This document shows positions 26,181 through 35,062 of a DNA stretch of 64,000 nt, one piece after another (the first letter of the stretch is position 1; each line of letters begins with the position of its first letter). The notes under the pieces are model-generated. The model was given only the letters and a program-made list of their open reading frames with translations, had not been told where the DNA came from and ran no database searches. Made by a program: the position numbers and the translations under genes. Origin of the DNA: Anaerolineae bacterium (GTDB lineage Bacteria; Chloroflexota; Anaerolineae; Promineifilales; Promineifilaceae); NCBI GenBank assembly GCA_023382655.1, contig JAHDWK010000002.1:434001-498000 (forward strand), in the 5' to 3' direction.

Positions 26181-28985
26181 TCACCCCATCCGCAAAATCT
26201 CCACCGCCTTACGCTTGACAATGCGCCGCGCCGAAAAGGCCGCGCCAATTACCGAAGCCAGCACTACCAGGATGACAATGAAGGGCATCACGGTGGTATC
26301 AATGGCAAACTGCATCGGCCGCTGCGCTGTCAGATTGTCGGTGTAGGCAAAGAGGTAGCCCATCGTCGCCCCGGCCAGAATACCCGCCAGCGCTGCGCTC
26401 AACGTCATGGCAATGGATTCCACAATTAACATGCCCGTCAATTCCCAATTGCGCGTGCCCACCGCCTTCATCATGCCAATTTCCATGCGTCGGGCATAGA
26501 CCGTGACATAAATCACGGCAAACACACCAAACACGGCCGTCGTAAAACTAATCAATGTCAGTACCAGCAGAAAAATCTGCTGCTGCGCCCGGCTGTCCCG
26601 TGTCCACTGCAATTCCACCTCCGCCAGCCGCGTCCACACCCCCTCCTCCAGCCCAAACCGGTCGCGCAGCGTAGCGTCCACCTCATGCACATCCATCCCG
26701 GGTTCAACTGTCGCCAGGATACGATTCAAGATGGGGTCGTCAGGTGGTGGCAGAGCCGTTTGCAGCGGCGTCGTCAGGCGGCGGAAACTGTCCAGCGACA
26801 TCAGCACCGTGCTGCCGTTGAGTGCCTGGGTGCGAATACGGCCGATCCCCTCAAAACCGGGCAGCCGCCGGGCAATGCCCACCACGCGCATCTCCGTCAC
26901 ATGGTCCAGCCCCTCGCCCCGGAGTTTCACCACCCCGCCCAGGGGCACAGCCAGCCCTTCGGCCAAGCCTTCGCTGATGACTACCGTGTCCGGCTCTTGC
27001 AGAATTTGAGCCAATGAAGCCGGGCCACCGCCGGTAAAGATCACCATATCCGGGTACAGCACGGTGCTGAGATCGCCGGTCACGCCTACGGCCGTGACCC
27101 GCCCATTACGCATGGCAATCACATCCGAAGCATCGGTGAAGTAGTCGCGGGAAAGGCCAACGGCCGTGCCCAAGCCCGGCACCCCTGCCAACTCCTCGGT
27201 AATAAAACTGGGTGGCAGCCGCCATTGGCGGGCTACCTCTTCTTCATCGGTATAGCGGGCAAAACTGTTTATCTCCACCGACGCACCCATACTCAGCCGC
27301 ACATCTGTCTCAATGTTGGCGTTGCTCATGGCCGTTTGCGTGGCTAAAAAGCTGGGCAAGACACCGCTGAACAGCACCAGCAGGGAGATGAGTGTGTTGC
27401 GCGCATGGCCGCGCCCCACATTGCGTTTGGCAAAAAAGGTCAGCCGGGGGGCCAGCAGCCCCATCAATACCAACAACACTTTTTCCATGGGCCGGGTGAC
27501 AATAAAAAAGACAAAACCTACGCCCACCACCATGAGCAAAATGGCCGCCAGGAAAATGGCCGCTTCCGCCGCCGGGTAACCAAAGGTGGAGACAATATCC
27601 AGCCCAATGACCATTAACACCACAAACATCATGCCCAGGCCAATGATAAATAGCTTCGTGTTGGGGCGGCGTTCGCGCAATGCTTCCAGGTCTTCCAACT
27701 GGATGTTGTTGGCCGCGCCGGGATTGATGGCGTGGATCACCTTCGTTTTGGCAGCGTCTTGCGCCGGGCGTAAGGCGCTGAGGAACAACACCACAAAGGC
27801 GGCGATGATGGCCGGTAACATGGCGGCCACGCTCACCGCCGGTTCGATGGTCGTGACCAATCCCTCCTGGCTCATCTGCCACTGGATGAACGGTACCACC
27901 GCATACCGGGTAATCATCTGCCCCAGTACAATGCCCAGGCTCACCCCCAACAGGCCCACCACAGCCACTTCGGCAATGACCAGGGCAAAGAGCAGGTTGC
28001 GCTGGCTGCCCAAAATGCGCAGCACGGCCATCTCCCGCTTTTGCTCCTGCACGTTGGTCATCACCAGTGTATGCACCAGCAGCCCCACCACCCCCAGGGC
28101 CATCAGGCCGTAGGTGTTGATGAGTGCCTGCAACACCAGAAACGCCTCGGCCGACTGGTCGAGGACAGACGCTTTTTCGGCAAAGGTGAGGTATTGGTCG
28201 CCTAAAGCCGTCTGTACGTTCACGGCCACATTGCGCACCGCCAGGGCGGCGGCTTCGGCGTTGCCCGCCTCGTACAGGGCCGGGTCTACCAGGGCGATCA
28301 ACTGACCGGCACGGTCGGGTAATCCCAAAAAGGTTTGCGCGTCGGCGATGTGCATAATGAGGCCATCATTGGCGCCCAGGCCAATGACACCGTTCTGGCG
28401 GACGATGCCGGTGATCACAAAACGGGCGGCAGCGCGGCGCTGGCTGCTGCCGGCCGGGCTGGGCTGCCCTTTTTCGCGGGGTTGGGGAAAACTGTAGGCG
28501 ACGTCCACCGTGTCACCGACCTGTAAATTGTAAGCGCGGGCGGTTTGTTCGAGTACGGCCGTGCCGGATGCCCCATCCGCCGCCTCCCCCAAATCATATA
28601 CCCCCTCCACCACTTCCACCTGGCCGATATTCTCGTCCGGGTCTATGGCGATGAGGGTGGCGTTTCCCTGACGGCCGTGTGCGTTCAGTTCGACATCGGC
28701 AATAAAGCGGGGGTGGACGGCCGTGATATGCTCATCCGCCTGCAAAATCGCCTGGGTGATGCTGCTGACCGGCACAAACGGGTCCGGGCTGATGTCCACC
28801 CGCTGCACCCGTAAATCATACCGGCCGATGGCCGAGGAGATCAGTTCCACATTGGAGCGGCGTATCGTCTCCACGGTGGCGCTCATGGCCACCAGCAGCC
28901 CCATACTCACCATCAAGGACAGCACCATCAAAATGGTACGTACCTTGCGGCGGCGAAAGTTTTTCAGCACATACTTCAAGATCAT
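26181..28985 (-). CDS. MacB/FtsX-type ABC transporter permease
   Basis: This 934-residue permease has two FtsX-type units. An N-terminal helix is followed by a MacB periplasmic-core domain (about 50-255), three helices (about 290-405), two further helices (about 450-510), a second core-like domain (about 560-780) and three C-terminal helices (about 810-930). Charged ends such as RRMEIGMMKAVG and QEQKREMAVLRILG are the coupling regions typical of the family. It may export lipoprotein, peptide or lipid; substrate unknown. Confidence 0.9.
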   Translation of the reverse strand: MILKYVLKNFRRRKVRTILMVLSLMVSMGLLVAMSATVETIRRSNVELISSAIGRYDLRVQRVDISPDPFVPVSSITQAILQADEHITAVHPRFIADVELNAHGRQGNATLIAIDPDENIGQVEVVEGVYDLGEAADGASGTAVLEQTARAYNLQVGDTVDVAYSFPQPREKGQPSPAGSSQRRAAARFVITGIVRQNGVIGLGANDGLIMHIADAQTFLGLPDRAGQLIALVDPALYEAGNAEAAALAVRNVAVNVQTALGDQYLTFAEKASVLDQSAEAFLVLQALINTYGLMALGVVGLLVHTLVMTNVQEQKREMAVLRILGSQRNLLFALVIAEVAVVGLLGVSLGIVLGQMITRYAVVPFIQWQMSQEGLVTTIEPAVSVAAMLPAIIAAFVVLFLSALRPAQDAAKTKVIHAINPGAANNIQLEDLEALRERRPNTKLFIIGLGMMFVVLMVIGLDIVSTFGYPAAEAAIFLAAILLMVVGVGFVFFIVTRPMEKVLLVLMGLLAPRLTFFAKRNVGRGHARNTLISLLVLFSGVLPSFLATQTAMSNANIETDVRLSMGASVEINSFARYTDEEEVARQWRLPPSFITEELAGVPGLGTAVGLSRDYFTDASDVIAMRNGRVTAVGVTGDLSTVLYPDMVIFTGGGPASLAQILQEPDTVVISEGLAEGLAVPLGGVVKLRGEGLDHVTEMRVVGIARRLPGFEGIGRIRTQALNGSTVLMSLDSFRRLTTPLQTALPPPDDPILNRILATVEPGMDVHEVDATLRDRFGLEEGVWTRLAEVELQWTRDSRAQQQIFLLVLTLISFTTAVFGVFAVIYVTVYARRMEIGMMKAVGTRNWELTGMLIVESIAMTLSAALAGILAGATMGYLFAYTDNLTAQRPMQFAIDTTVMPFIVILVVLASVIGAAFSARRIVKRKAVEILRMG

Positions 28986-28995
28986 AGCGCGTGGC

Positions 28996-29184
28996 CTAAC
29001 TTTTCTCTTTCTGTGGCTCGCTTATCAGCCAATGAAAACCCAGACCAATGCCAATGGCTAAAGTGCCGCATACGGCCGTGAAAATCGTCTCTTTGAACAC
29101 CATCACATCCAACAAAACACCACAGCCAAAAGTAGGCAGCGCCACCACCACTACGCCCACCGCCTGCAAACAATTCCGGTTCAT
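28996..29184 (-). CDS. Small membrane protein within the ABC operon
   Basis: This 62-residue frame starts at an ATG 3 nt after the ATPase stop and ends 10 nt before the permease. It is very hydrophobic with two predicted helices (AVGVVVVALPTFGCGVLL and FTAVCGTLAIGIGLGFHWL) and a charged end. The tight fit supports a real gene; I recognise no family. A 74-residue frame on the same strand overlaps it but is polar and less likely. Confidence 0.55.
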   Translation of the reverse strand: MNRNCLQAVGVVVVALPTFGCGVLLDVMVFKETIFTAVCGTLAIGIGLGFHWLISEPQKEKS

Positions 29185-29186
29185 TG

Positions 29187-29876
29187 TTAATTGCTAATCT
29201 CCCCATTCATAATCTTCCCATCCTGCATATGAATCAGCCGTTTGGCGAATTCGGCCATGCGCGGGTCGTGGGTGACGAAGACGACGGTCATGCCTTCGGC
29301 GTTCAGTTCCGCCACCAGGCGCATGATGGCAAAGCCGGATTCGCTGTCCAGGTCACCGGTCATCTCGTCGCCAATGAGGATGGGCGGGTTGTTGGCTAAC
29401 GCGCGGGCAATCGCCACGCGCTGCTGCTGCCCGCCGGAAAGTTCGCCGGGGTAATGATGGGCGCGGTCGCCCAGCCCCACCCGTTCCAGCAGCGCCATCG
29501 AGCGCTGCATCCGTTCCTTACGCCCCACCTTGGCCAGCACCATCGGTGCTTCCACATTTTCGCGGGCGGTGAAGTTGGACAGCAGGTTGTAATTTTGGAA
29601 GACGAAACCCATTTTTTGCAGGCGCAGGCGGGCCAGTTTGTTCTCAGAGAGGGAGACCAGGTTTTCGCCTTCGATGGTGATGTGCCCCCGGCTGGGTTCG
29701 TCCAGCCCGCCGACGATGTTGAGCAGGGTGGTCTTGCCGGAGCCGCTGGGGCCCATCAGGCAAACAAAGTCGCCGCGGGCAATTTCCAGCGAGACGCCGC
29801 GCAACGCGGGTACCGCTTCCTTGCCCATGAGGTAGGATTTGTGAATGTTATCTACGAATATGATGGGAGAGGTCAT
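29187..29876 (-). CDS. ABC transporter ATP-binding protein (MacB/LolD-like)
   Basis: This 229-residue ATPase has Walker A GPSGSGKTTLLN near residue 41, a Q-loop in MGFVFQNYNLL, the signature LSGGQQQRVAIARAL, Walker B ILIGDEMTGDLDSES and an H-loop in VFVTHDPRM. It groups with the LolD/MacB ATPases that pair with FtsX-type permeases. It is the first gene of the four-gene operon running down to 24798. Confidence 0.93.
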   Translation of the reverse strand: MTSPIIFVDNIHKSYLMGKEAVPALRGVSLEIARGDFVCLMGPSGSGKTTLLNIVGGLDEPSRGHITIEGENLVSLSENKLARLRLQKMGFVFQNYNLLSNFTARENVEAPMVLAKVGRKERMQRSMALLERVGLGDRAHHYPGELSGGQQQRVAIARALANNPPILIGDEMTGDLDSESGFAIMRLVAELNAEGMTVVFVTHDPRMAEFAKRLIHMQDGKIMNGEISN

Positions 29877-29886
29877 AGTAATTGGT

Positions 29887-29918
29887 AATTGTCAATTGAA
29901 AATGGGCAATTGACAATT
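29887..29918. repeat. Inverted repeat between divergent ABC transporters
   Basis: AATTGTCAATTG (29887-29898) pairs with CAATTGACAATT (29907-29918) around 8 nt, in the 234-bp gap between divergent operons. It is just upstream of the minus-strand ATPase start and could be an operator. Confidence 0.55.
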
Positions 29919-30050
29919 CGCAAATGGTGCAGTTTGGTAACGGCCGTAGCCAACCAGCCAATACGTTTATACCGGAAACTGGGTCGCAAAGTTGCCAGGG
30001 GGAACGGCCGTGCCCTGCCAGCGCCTATGTTTAGGACTGTGTTTGTCTCA

Positions 30051-30078
30051 TTGCCCACCACACTGGCTGTGGTAAACT
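30051..30078 (+). promoter_or_regulatory. Predicted promoter of the second ABC transporter
   Basis: TTGCCC (30051-30056) and TAAACT (30073-30078) are 16 bp apart, about 33 bp before the GTG start at 30111. The hexamers resemble those predicted for the oxidase operon. Confidence 0.35.
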
Positions 30079-30110
30079 TCCGCTTCGGAAAACAAGGATA
30101 GGATCAGAGC

Positions 30111-30989
30111 GTGATAAGTATTAAAAACGTTACCAAACAGTTCTACCAGTTCAAAGCCATTGATAACGTCTCATTCACCGTTCCCAGAGGGGAAGTGGTG
30201 GGCTTGTTGGGGCCAAACGGGGCGGGCAAAACGACGCTGTTTAAGCTGATTGCCGGCATTTTGCAGCCGGACAAAGGCAAAATTTATCCCCATGCCGGGG
30301 CGTGGCCGGCCATTGGCTACAAGACAGATCGTTTGCTTTTTCCCAACCATTTGCGCGTGAAGCAGTACCTCAAAATTGTGACCGAGTTGAGCGGCGTCCC
30401 CCATTCACAAACAGAACGTGTTCTCACGGAAGCCTTGGCGCGGGTGGATTTGCTGGCGGCCACAAACAAAAAGATTGGCGCTTGCTCCAAAGGAATGCGG
30501 CAGCGGTTGGGGCTGGCACAGGCGCTCATTGGCGACCCACCGCTGTTGCTGCTAGATGAACCATCAAACGGTCTTGACCCGGCCGGCCAGGATGAGATGC
30601 ACCGGCGGATTCAAGAGCTACACGCGGCCGGAAAGACCATTTTGCTCAGTTCTCACCAACTGCAAGAAGTGACCCAGGTTTGCACCCACCTGATTATTTT
30701 GAATCGGGGGCAAATTCATTACCAGAGCAGTATGGTGGATGCGCTGACGGTTAGCCCTCATGCGCTCATTGAAACTGACCGGCCTATTATCAGCTCGCTG
30801 TTGCTGGCGGAGCTTTACGCTTTACATCCGGGTATCCAGGTGGAAGGCAGCCACATCTATTTGCGTGATGCGGCCATGCGGCTGCGGCGAGATGTGCTGG
30901 CGATGGTATTGCGGGCCGGTTATGATGTGCTGCACGTTGAGCAAAAGCATATCACGTTGGCGGAAATTTATGCGGAGGCGGTACGATAA
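30111..30989 (+). CDS. ABC transporter ATP-binding protein
   Basis: This 292-residue ATPase has Walker A GPNGAGKTTLFK near residue 35, the signature CSKGMRQRLGLAQAL, Walker B LLLLDEPSNGLDP and an H-loop in LLSSHQL. The C-terminal 80 residues form a regulatory extension (PHALIETDRPIIS). It belongs to the ABC-2 export type. The start is GTG after AGGATAGGAT. It shares one base with the permease gene (TAATG). Confidence 0.93.
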   Translation: MISIKNVTKQFYQFKAIDNVSFTVPRGEVVGLLGPNGAGKTTLFKLIAGILQPDKGKIYPHAGAWPAIGYKTDRLLFPNHLRVKQYLKIVTELSGVPHSQTERVLTEALARVDLLAATNKKIGACSKGMRQRLGLAQALIGDPPLLLLDEPSNGLDPAGQDEMHRRIQELHAAGKTILLSSHQLQEVTQVCTHLIILNRGQIHYQSSMVDALTVSPHALIETDRPIISSLLLAELYALHPGIQVEGSHIYLRDAAMRLRRDVLAMVLRAGYDVLHVEQKHITLAEIYAEAVR

Positions 30990-31807
30990 TGCGGCGGATT
31001 TGGACGTTGACGAACTATTTTACGATGTATTTGTTCCGCTCGCTGACCGGCGTGGGGTTGGTCATTGCTACGCTGGTTTTCTGGCTACTGTTTTTTAATC
31101 CGCGGCAGCAGACGCCGGAGATGGCGTATTATGTGTTGGTGATTGGCGTGTTTGGCGCGGGCATGGGTTTCCTGGTGACGATTATGTTGGCGGCGCGGGC
31201 GAACCAGGCCAACCTGTATGCGTGGGTGGTGCGGTTGCCAAGCCGGGTGGAGTATTTAACGGCCGTTTTCCTCAGTGCCTTGATTACCACGCTTATCCTG
31301 CAACTGCTGCTGGCGGCGCTGGCTTTGATCAATGGCCCCCAATTGAGCCTGCAAAAAATCCTGGAAATTCCGCCGGTGTGGCTGTCGCTGCTTATTTTGG
31401 CTGTGGTATTGGCGCTGCACGCGGCGGATATGGTGGCCAGAGGGTGGTCGCGGGTATATCTGTTTGGCTTTCTGGCGATCTTTTTGTTTGCGCAGGGTAT
31501 CCATAACAACACGGTGCGCAGCCTGATTATGCAATTAAACCGGATGGCCCTCAGTCAGGGGTGGACGGCCGTTAATGACACCCTGGCTAATTATGCGGTC
31601 ACGCTGAACAGTAACGAAGTGAGCACGATGGGCCAGTTGTTTGGGTTGGTCTTCTGGCCCTTCCGGGCGTTGGCCGAAGCGACGGTGACTGGTTACTTCA
31701 CCGCTACCCAGGCATTAGCCCCGGCCATTTTGCTGTTGTATGCCACCATTTTGTTTATGTTGGCAGCGGATTTGTTTGCCAATAAAGACCTGGCGTTTAT
31801 TGAGTAA
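30989..31807 (+). CDS. ABC transporter permease
   Basis: This 272-residue membrane protein has about six helices (GVGLVIATLVFWLLFF at the start, AILLLYATILFMLAADLFA at the end). It matches no family that I can name but sits in permease position next to the ATPase, with one-base overlap. It probably forms an ABC-2-type exporter; substrate unknown. Confidence 0.8.
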   Translation: MRRIWTLTNYFTMYLFRSLTGVGLVIATLVFWLLFFNPRQQTPEMAYYVLVIGVFGAGMGFLVTIMLAARANQANLYAWVVRLPSRVEYLTAVFLSALITTLILQLLLAALALINGPQLSLQKILEIPPVWLSLLILAVVLALHAADMVARGWSRVYLFGFLAIFLFAQGIHNNTVRSLIMQLNRMALSQGWTAVNDTLANYAVTLNSNEVSTMGQLFGLVFWPFRALAEATVTGYFTATQALAPAILLLYATILFMLAADLFANKDLAFIE

Positions 31808-31851
31808 GGCGATTTGCCAAATCGCCCTACTCATGTGAAGGAGAGTGGGTG

Positions 31852-32064
31852 ATGGAATGCTGGCATTGTGAACGGCCGTCACACGCCAACTGTAAATTTT
31901 GTGGCCGGGCGGTGTGCAAAGCCCACGCTCAAGAAAAGCCGTACATCATTCACACGTACCGCACCACAGCCGGTGTCTATAAAGCGATTGTGGTCGCCGG
32001 GGCTGTCTGGTGTGGCGTGTGCAATCCGCAACAAGACCCCATTACCTTGCTCAACCTGGAATAA
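31852..32064 (+). CDS. Small Cys-rich zinc-ribbon-like protein
   Basis: This 70-residue protein has three Cys pairs, CWHCERP, CKFCGRAVCKAHA and CGVCNP, with His residues between, suggesting one or two zinc sites of the treble-clef or ribbon kind. AAGGAG lies 8 nt before the ATG, so it is translated well. It follows the ABC permease by 44 nt, which include a short GGCGATTTGCCAAATCGCC hairpin. Function unknown. Confidence 0.75.
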   Translation: MECWHCERPSHANCKFCGRAVCKAHAQEKPYIIHTYRTTAGVYKAIVVAGAVWCGVCNPQQDPITLLNLE

Positions 32065-32100
32065 CTTTTTTTGTTCGTAGTGGGCGATTCAGCGCCTCTT

Positions 32101-32913
32101 TTAGCCGGAAATATCTGCCTGGTTGTTAGGGCCGTGAACCCCATTGGCGCGGTAAGTGCCGTTGGCGGAGGCGGGTGACTGTACGGCCGTTTCCCGCACC
32201 ATCTCCGCCGCTGTTGGCTGCACTTGCCCATCCAGCCCCGAAAAAAGCGTCACCTGCCCATGATTCTTTTCCAACCCGGCCACCAGCCCGGCGCGGATGG
32301 CCTGTTCGATCAACTGCCCTTCCTGTCCATTCAGCGCCCGCAGCGTGTCCTGGTACTGTTTGGCAATCAGCAGTGATTCCCGGAAGCGGGTCGGCGCCAG
32401 TGTCTCTTTGATGAAGACGCCATTGTCCAGCGGTGTGATCCCAATCATAGTCAGGCGCGTGCGTAGCAGGCGCACCAGGTCTCGTTCTACATTTGCCAGC
32501 GTGTCGCCACTGTAGAGCATTTCTGCTTCGATGCGGGCCACCTGGCGGCGCAGCCCGTGTTCAGTATGGTTGCGCACCACGTTTTCCAGCATTTCCGGCG
32601 CGGCGCGCGCCACCTGTGGCTGCGCGGCCGGGATGGCGTTGGCCGGATTGAAATTGAACATGACGGTGATAGTGATACTGAATGGAATCCCATCCCGGCT
32701 CATCACCTCGTTGAATGTAAAATTGCCCAGGCGCACCGCCAGGCTGATGGGGGGCAGAGTGGCCTCGTGCAGGGGGTTGATGCGAAAGTAACCGGGACCG
32801 GCCAGCCGGTGATACCGCTCCATGCGCAGCACTGGCACGACGTGATTGTCCGGTGCAAACCGGTAACCAGCCCATTTAGCGGGGATTTGCACCATTTTCT
32901 TGATGAAGCTCAT
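32101..32913 (-). CDS. SPFH/Band 7-like protein
   Basis: This 270-residue protein has a beta-rich domain near 10-110 (ISLAVRLGNFTFNEVMSRDG, then PFSITITVMFNFNP) and a helical segment near 115-215 (ARIEAEMLYSGDTLANVERD), the layout of stomatin/prohibitin scaffolds. No membrane helix is obvious. The start at MSFIKKMVQI follows GGAGGTG. It lies downstream of the signalling operon on the same strand; whether it belongs to it is open. Confidence 0.7.
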   Translation of the reverse strand: MSFIKKMVQIPAKWAGYRFAPDNHVVPVLRMERYHRLAGPGYFRINPLHEATLPPISLAVRLGNFTFNEVMSRDGIPFSITITVMFNFNPANAIPAAQPQVARAAPEMLENVVRNHTEHGLRRQVARIEAEMLYSGDTLANVERDLVRLLRTRLTMIGITPLDNGVFIKETLAPTRFRESLLIAKQYQDTLRALNGQEGQLIEQAIRAGLVAGLEKNHGQVTLFSGLDGQVQPTAAEMVRETAVQSPASANGTYRANGVHGPNNQADISG

Positions 32914-33057
32914 CGTGGTTTTCACCTCCGGGGCTTTGGCCGTTGGGGCCGCAGCCACCAACATCTCATACTTCATGTGTTATGGCGACTCGCGTACTAT
33001 GCTGCATATTATAGAGGTAACGGGCGGGGATTTCCGGGCAATTATCTGGCATGGGAG

Positions 33058-33088
33058 ACCTGACAGGTTTGAAAAACCTGTCAGGTTT
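33058..33088. repeat. ACCTGACAGGTTT hairpin, copy A
   Basis: ACCTGACAGGTTT pairs with AAACCTGTCAGGT. Nearly identical hairpins lie at 49890-49921 and 50797-50830. Here it separates the SPFH gene from the signalling operon. Confidence 0.8.
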
Positions 33089-33093
33089 TTGAC

Positions 33094-35058
33094 TTACGAA
33101 GGGAGGCCATCGGGGTAGAGGCGATAGCCACGGCCGTGTACCGTCATCAGGTAACGTGGCTGGCGGGTGTCTGGCTCAATTTTGCGGCGCAGGCGGCTCA
33201 TGGCGCTGTTCAGGCGGCTTTGTTCCGGATCGTGATAATCGTATGGCTCTTGCAGTCCTTTTTCCACAATGTCGTGCCGTTCGCATAATTGCCCGGCGTG
33301 CGCATACAGGTAGGCCATAATGTCATATTCCTGGGTGGTCAGCTCAATTTGCTGCCCTTCGACCCAGACTGACTTGTTCACTTCGTCCAGTCGCAGTCCC
33401 GGCTCGCCGGTAGTGATGGGAGCGGGGATGGTGCTGAGTTGTGGGGTGAGTACGGCCGTTGCCACCAGCAGGTGCAGCCAGCCGGTTAATGTGTGGCCGG
33501 TATAATATGGCTGTGGCGGCAAGCTGAGCAGGCGCGCCACGCAGCACAGGTAAGCCATTTCCTGGTAGGCGCGCCAATCACACCCGGCCAGCCGGGCGGC
33601 TTCTTGCCGCACCCGGTTGACCAGGCTGATGATATAGATGGCTTCTGGGGGCAGATCGCTTGTGGCTATGGGATCGTCAAGTTGAAGGGGCTGCCATAAC
33701 TGCTGTTGCAGGGCGCAGGCTTGATGTAGCTCTCTGGGTTGGAAGAGGTCATGGGTGACGGCCGTTTCCAGCATGACAAAATCTGCCACCAACGGCCCCC
33801 AATTCACCCCGGCAAAATCGAGCAGCCACACCTGCTGTTTGCGGTCTACCAGGATGCTGTCGGTGTTGACACGGCCGTGCGTCACGCCCCAGGCGGCTTC
33901 CCCCTGCAAAGCAGGCTCCGCCCCTTCCCACCAGAGCGCCGGGTGGGGCAGGGTGAGCGTCTCACCATCCAGGTGAAAGTGCAGGGCGGTGTTGGTGTTG
34001 GTAACGCGCCCGGTTTGGGCGGCAACTATGTCCGCCATACGGCGGATGTGTGCGGCCGTCTCGGCGGGCGGCGGCAGATGCAGCCAGGTTTGGGCGAAGG
34101 TTAGCAGGTTGTTTTCGGGGTGGGGCACGGCCGTTTCATACCAGGCCGCCAGATTATGGGCATAGAGGGAGTGGATGACGGCCGTGACCTCGGCTGCCGG
34201 GCGATTCTGACTAAAGAAGCGCAATGTCTGGCTGGCGGCCAGATCATCGCCCATGAAGGTGTAAGCAATGGCGGCAAAACGGGCCGTTTCGGCGGTGTGC
34301 AGTTTGCCAATGTTTTTGATGCCAAACCGCTGCGGCACCAATTTTTCATACTGGCTGTTTTCCGTTTGCACGGCCGTGCGCAGGCCACAAGAGACAATGT
34401 GCCGCGATTCTACCCCCTGCATCGTAAACGCATACACCGGCAGGATGAAATGTTCCGGCGTGAAGGTGAGCGCCGGGCCAATGGTGATCTGGGCATAGTC
34501 GTAAAACAGTTTGCGGAACAGGTCTTCCAGTTCGGCGGCGCGTTCAGGCAAGTCAGTTAGGCCCGTGCCGAATGTAGCTAAAGGGGCCGCGTCCGCGCAA
34601 AGCCACTGCGCCATTTGCAAAAAGGCGGGCAGCGTTTGCCAGGTGATGGTTAGCTGCCAGTTGATGCGGCTGTATTGGGTGAGGGCTTGCTGCACGGCCG
34701 TTTGCAGCGCCTCCAATGATGTTTCCGGTTTGGTCAGGTATTCCACGGCCGGGGGAACCGATCCTTTGAGCGATTGCACCGCATCGCGCAGGCTGGGCCA
34801 GGCGGTCAGGATGATTTTGGGTATGCCCGGCGCTTCGGTGCGGGCGATGTTGTAGCCGCTCATGTCTTTGTCGTCTTCTTCCCGTTCCAGGCGCATATCC
34901 AGCACCGCCAGATGGATGCGGCGCTGGCGCAGCGCCAGCCGCGCTTCCTCGGCATTGGTAGCGGTGAGGACGTGGTAGCCGGACTCACGGAAAAATTCGC
35001 TGTATAGCTCTAATGATTCGGGCATGTTATCGGCCCATAACAGGCAAAACTGGTTCAT
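33094..35058 (-). CDS. Receiver, degenerate kinase-like domain and winged-helix fusion
   Basis: This 654-residue protein starts with a receiver domain (about 1-125): phospho-acceptor Asp in LAVLDMRLE, Thr in ILTAWPS, Lys in YLTKPE. A large middle part (about 160-510) contains GVTHGRVNTDSILVD and WLLDFAGVNWGPLVADFV, matching the catalytic and metal loops of aminoglycoside-phosphotransferase-fold kinases. The catalytic Asp of HGD is Arg here, so it is probably a pseudokinase. The end (about 560-650) is an OmpR-type winged helix (LTTQEYDIMAYLYAHAG, SRLRRKIEPD, TVHGRGYRLYP). From memory the middle resembles ternary-complex-associated domain 9. Confidence 0.75.
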   Translation of the reverse strand: MNQFCLLWADNMPESLELYSEFFRESGYHVLTATNAEEARLALRQRRIHLAVLDMRLEREEDDKDMSGYNIARTEAPGIPKIILTAWPSLRDAVQSLKGSVPPAVEYLTKPETSLEALQTAVQQALTQYSRINWQLTITWQTLPAFLQMAQWLCADAAPLATFGTGLTDLPERAAELEDLFRKLFYDYAQITIGPALTFTPEHFILPVYAFTMQGVESRHIVSCGLRTAVQTENSQYEKLVPQRFGIKNIGKLHTAETARFAAIAYTFMGDDLAASQTLRFFSQNRPAAEVTAVIHSLYAHNLAAWYETAVPHPENNLLTFAQTWLHLPPPAETAAHIRRMADIVAAQTGRVTNTNTALHFHLDGETLTLPHPALWWEGAEPALQGEAAWGVTHGRVNTDSILVDRKQQVWLLDFAGVNWGPLVADFVMLETAVTHDLFQPRELHQACALQQQLWQPLQLDDPIATSDLPPEAIYIISLVNRVRQEAARLAGCDWRAYQEMAYLCCVARLLSLPPQPYYTGHTLTGWLHLLVATAVLTPQLSTIPAPITTGEPGLRLDEVNKSVWVEGQQIELTTQEYDIMAYLYAHAGQLCERHDIVEKGLQEPYDYHDPEQSRLNSAMSRLRRKIEPDTRQPRYLMTVHGRGYRLYPDGLPS

Positions 35059-35062
35059 AGCG

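Noticed and set aside
28982..29206. Alternative 74-codon frame overlapping the small membrane protein
   Set aside because: It is polar and low-complexity, overlaps both the ATPase end and the permease start, and is less consistent with the operon spacing.
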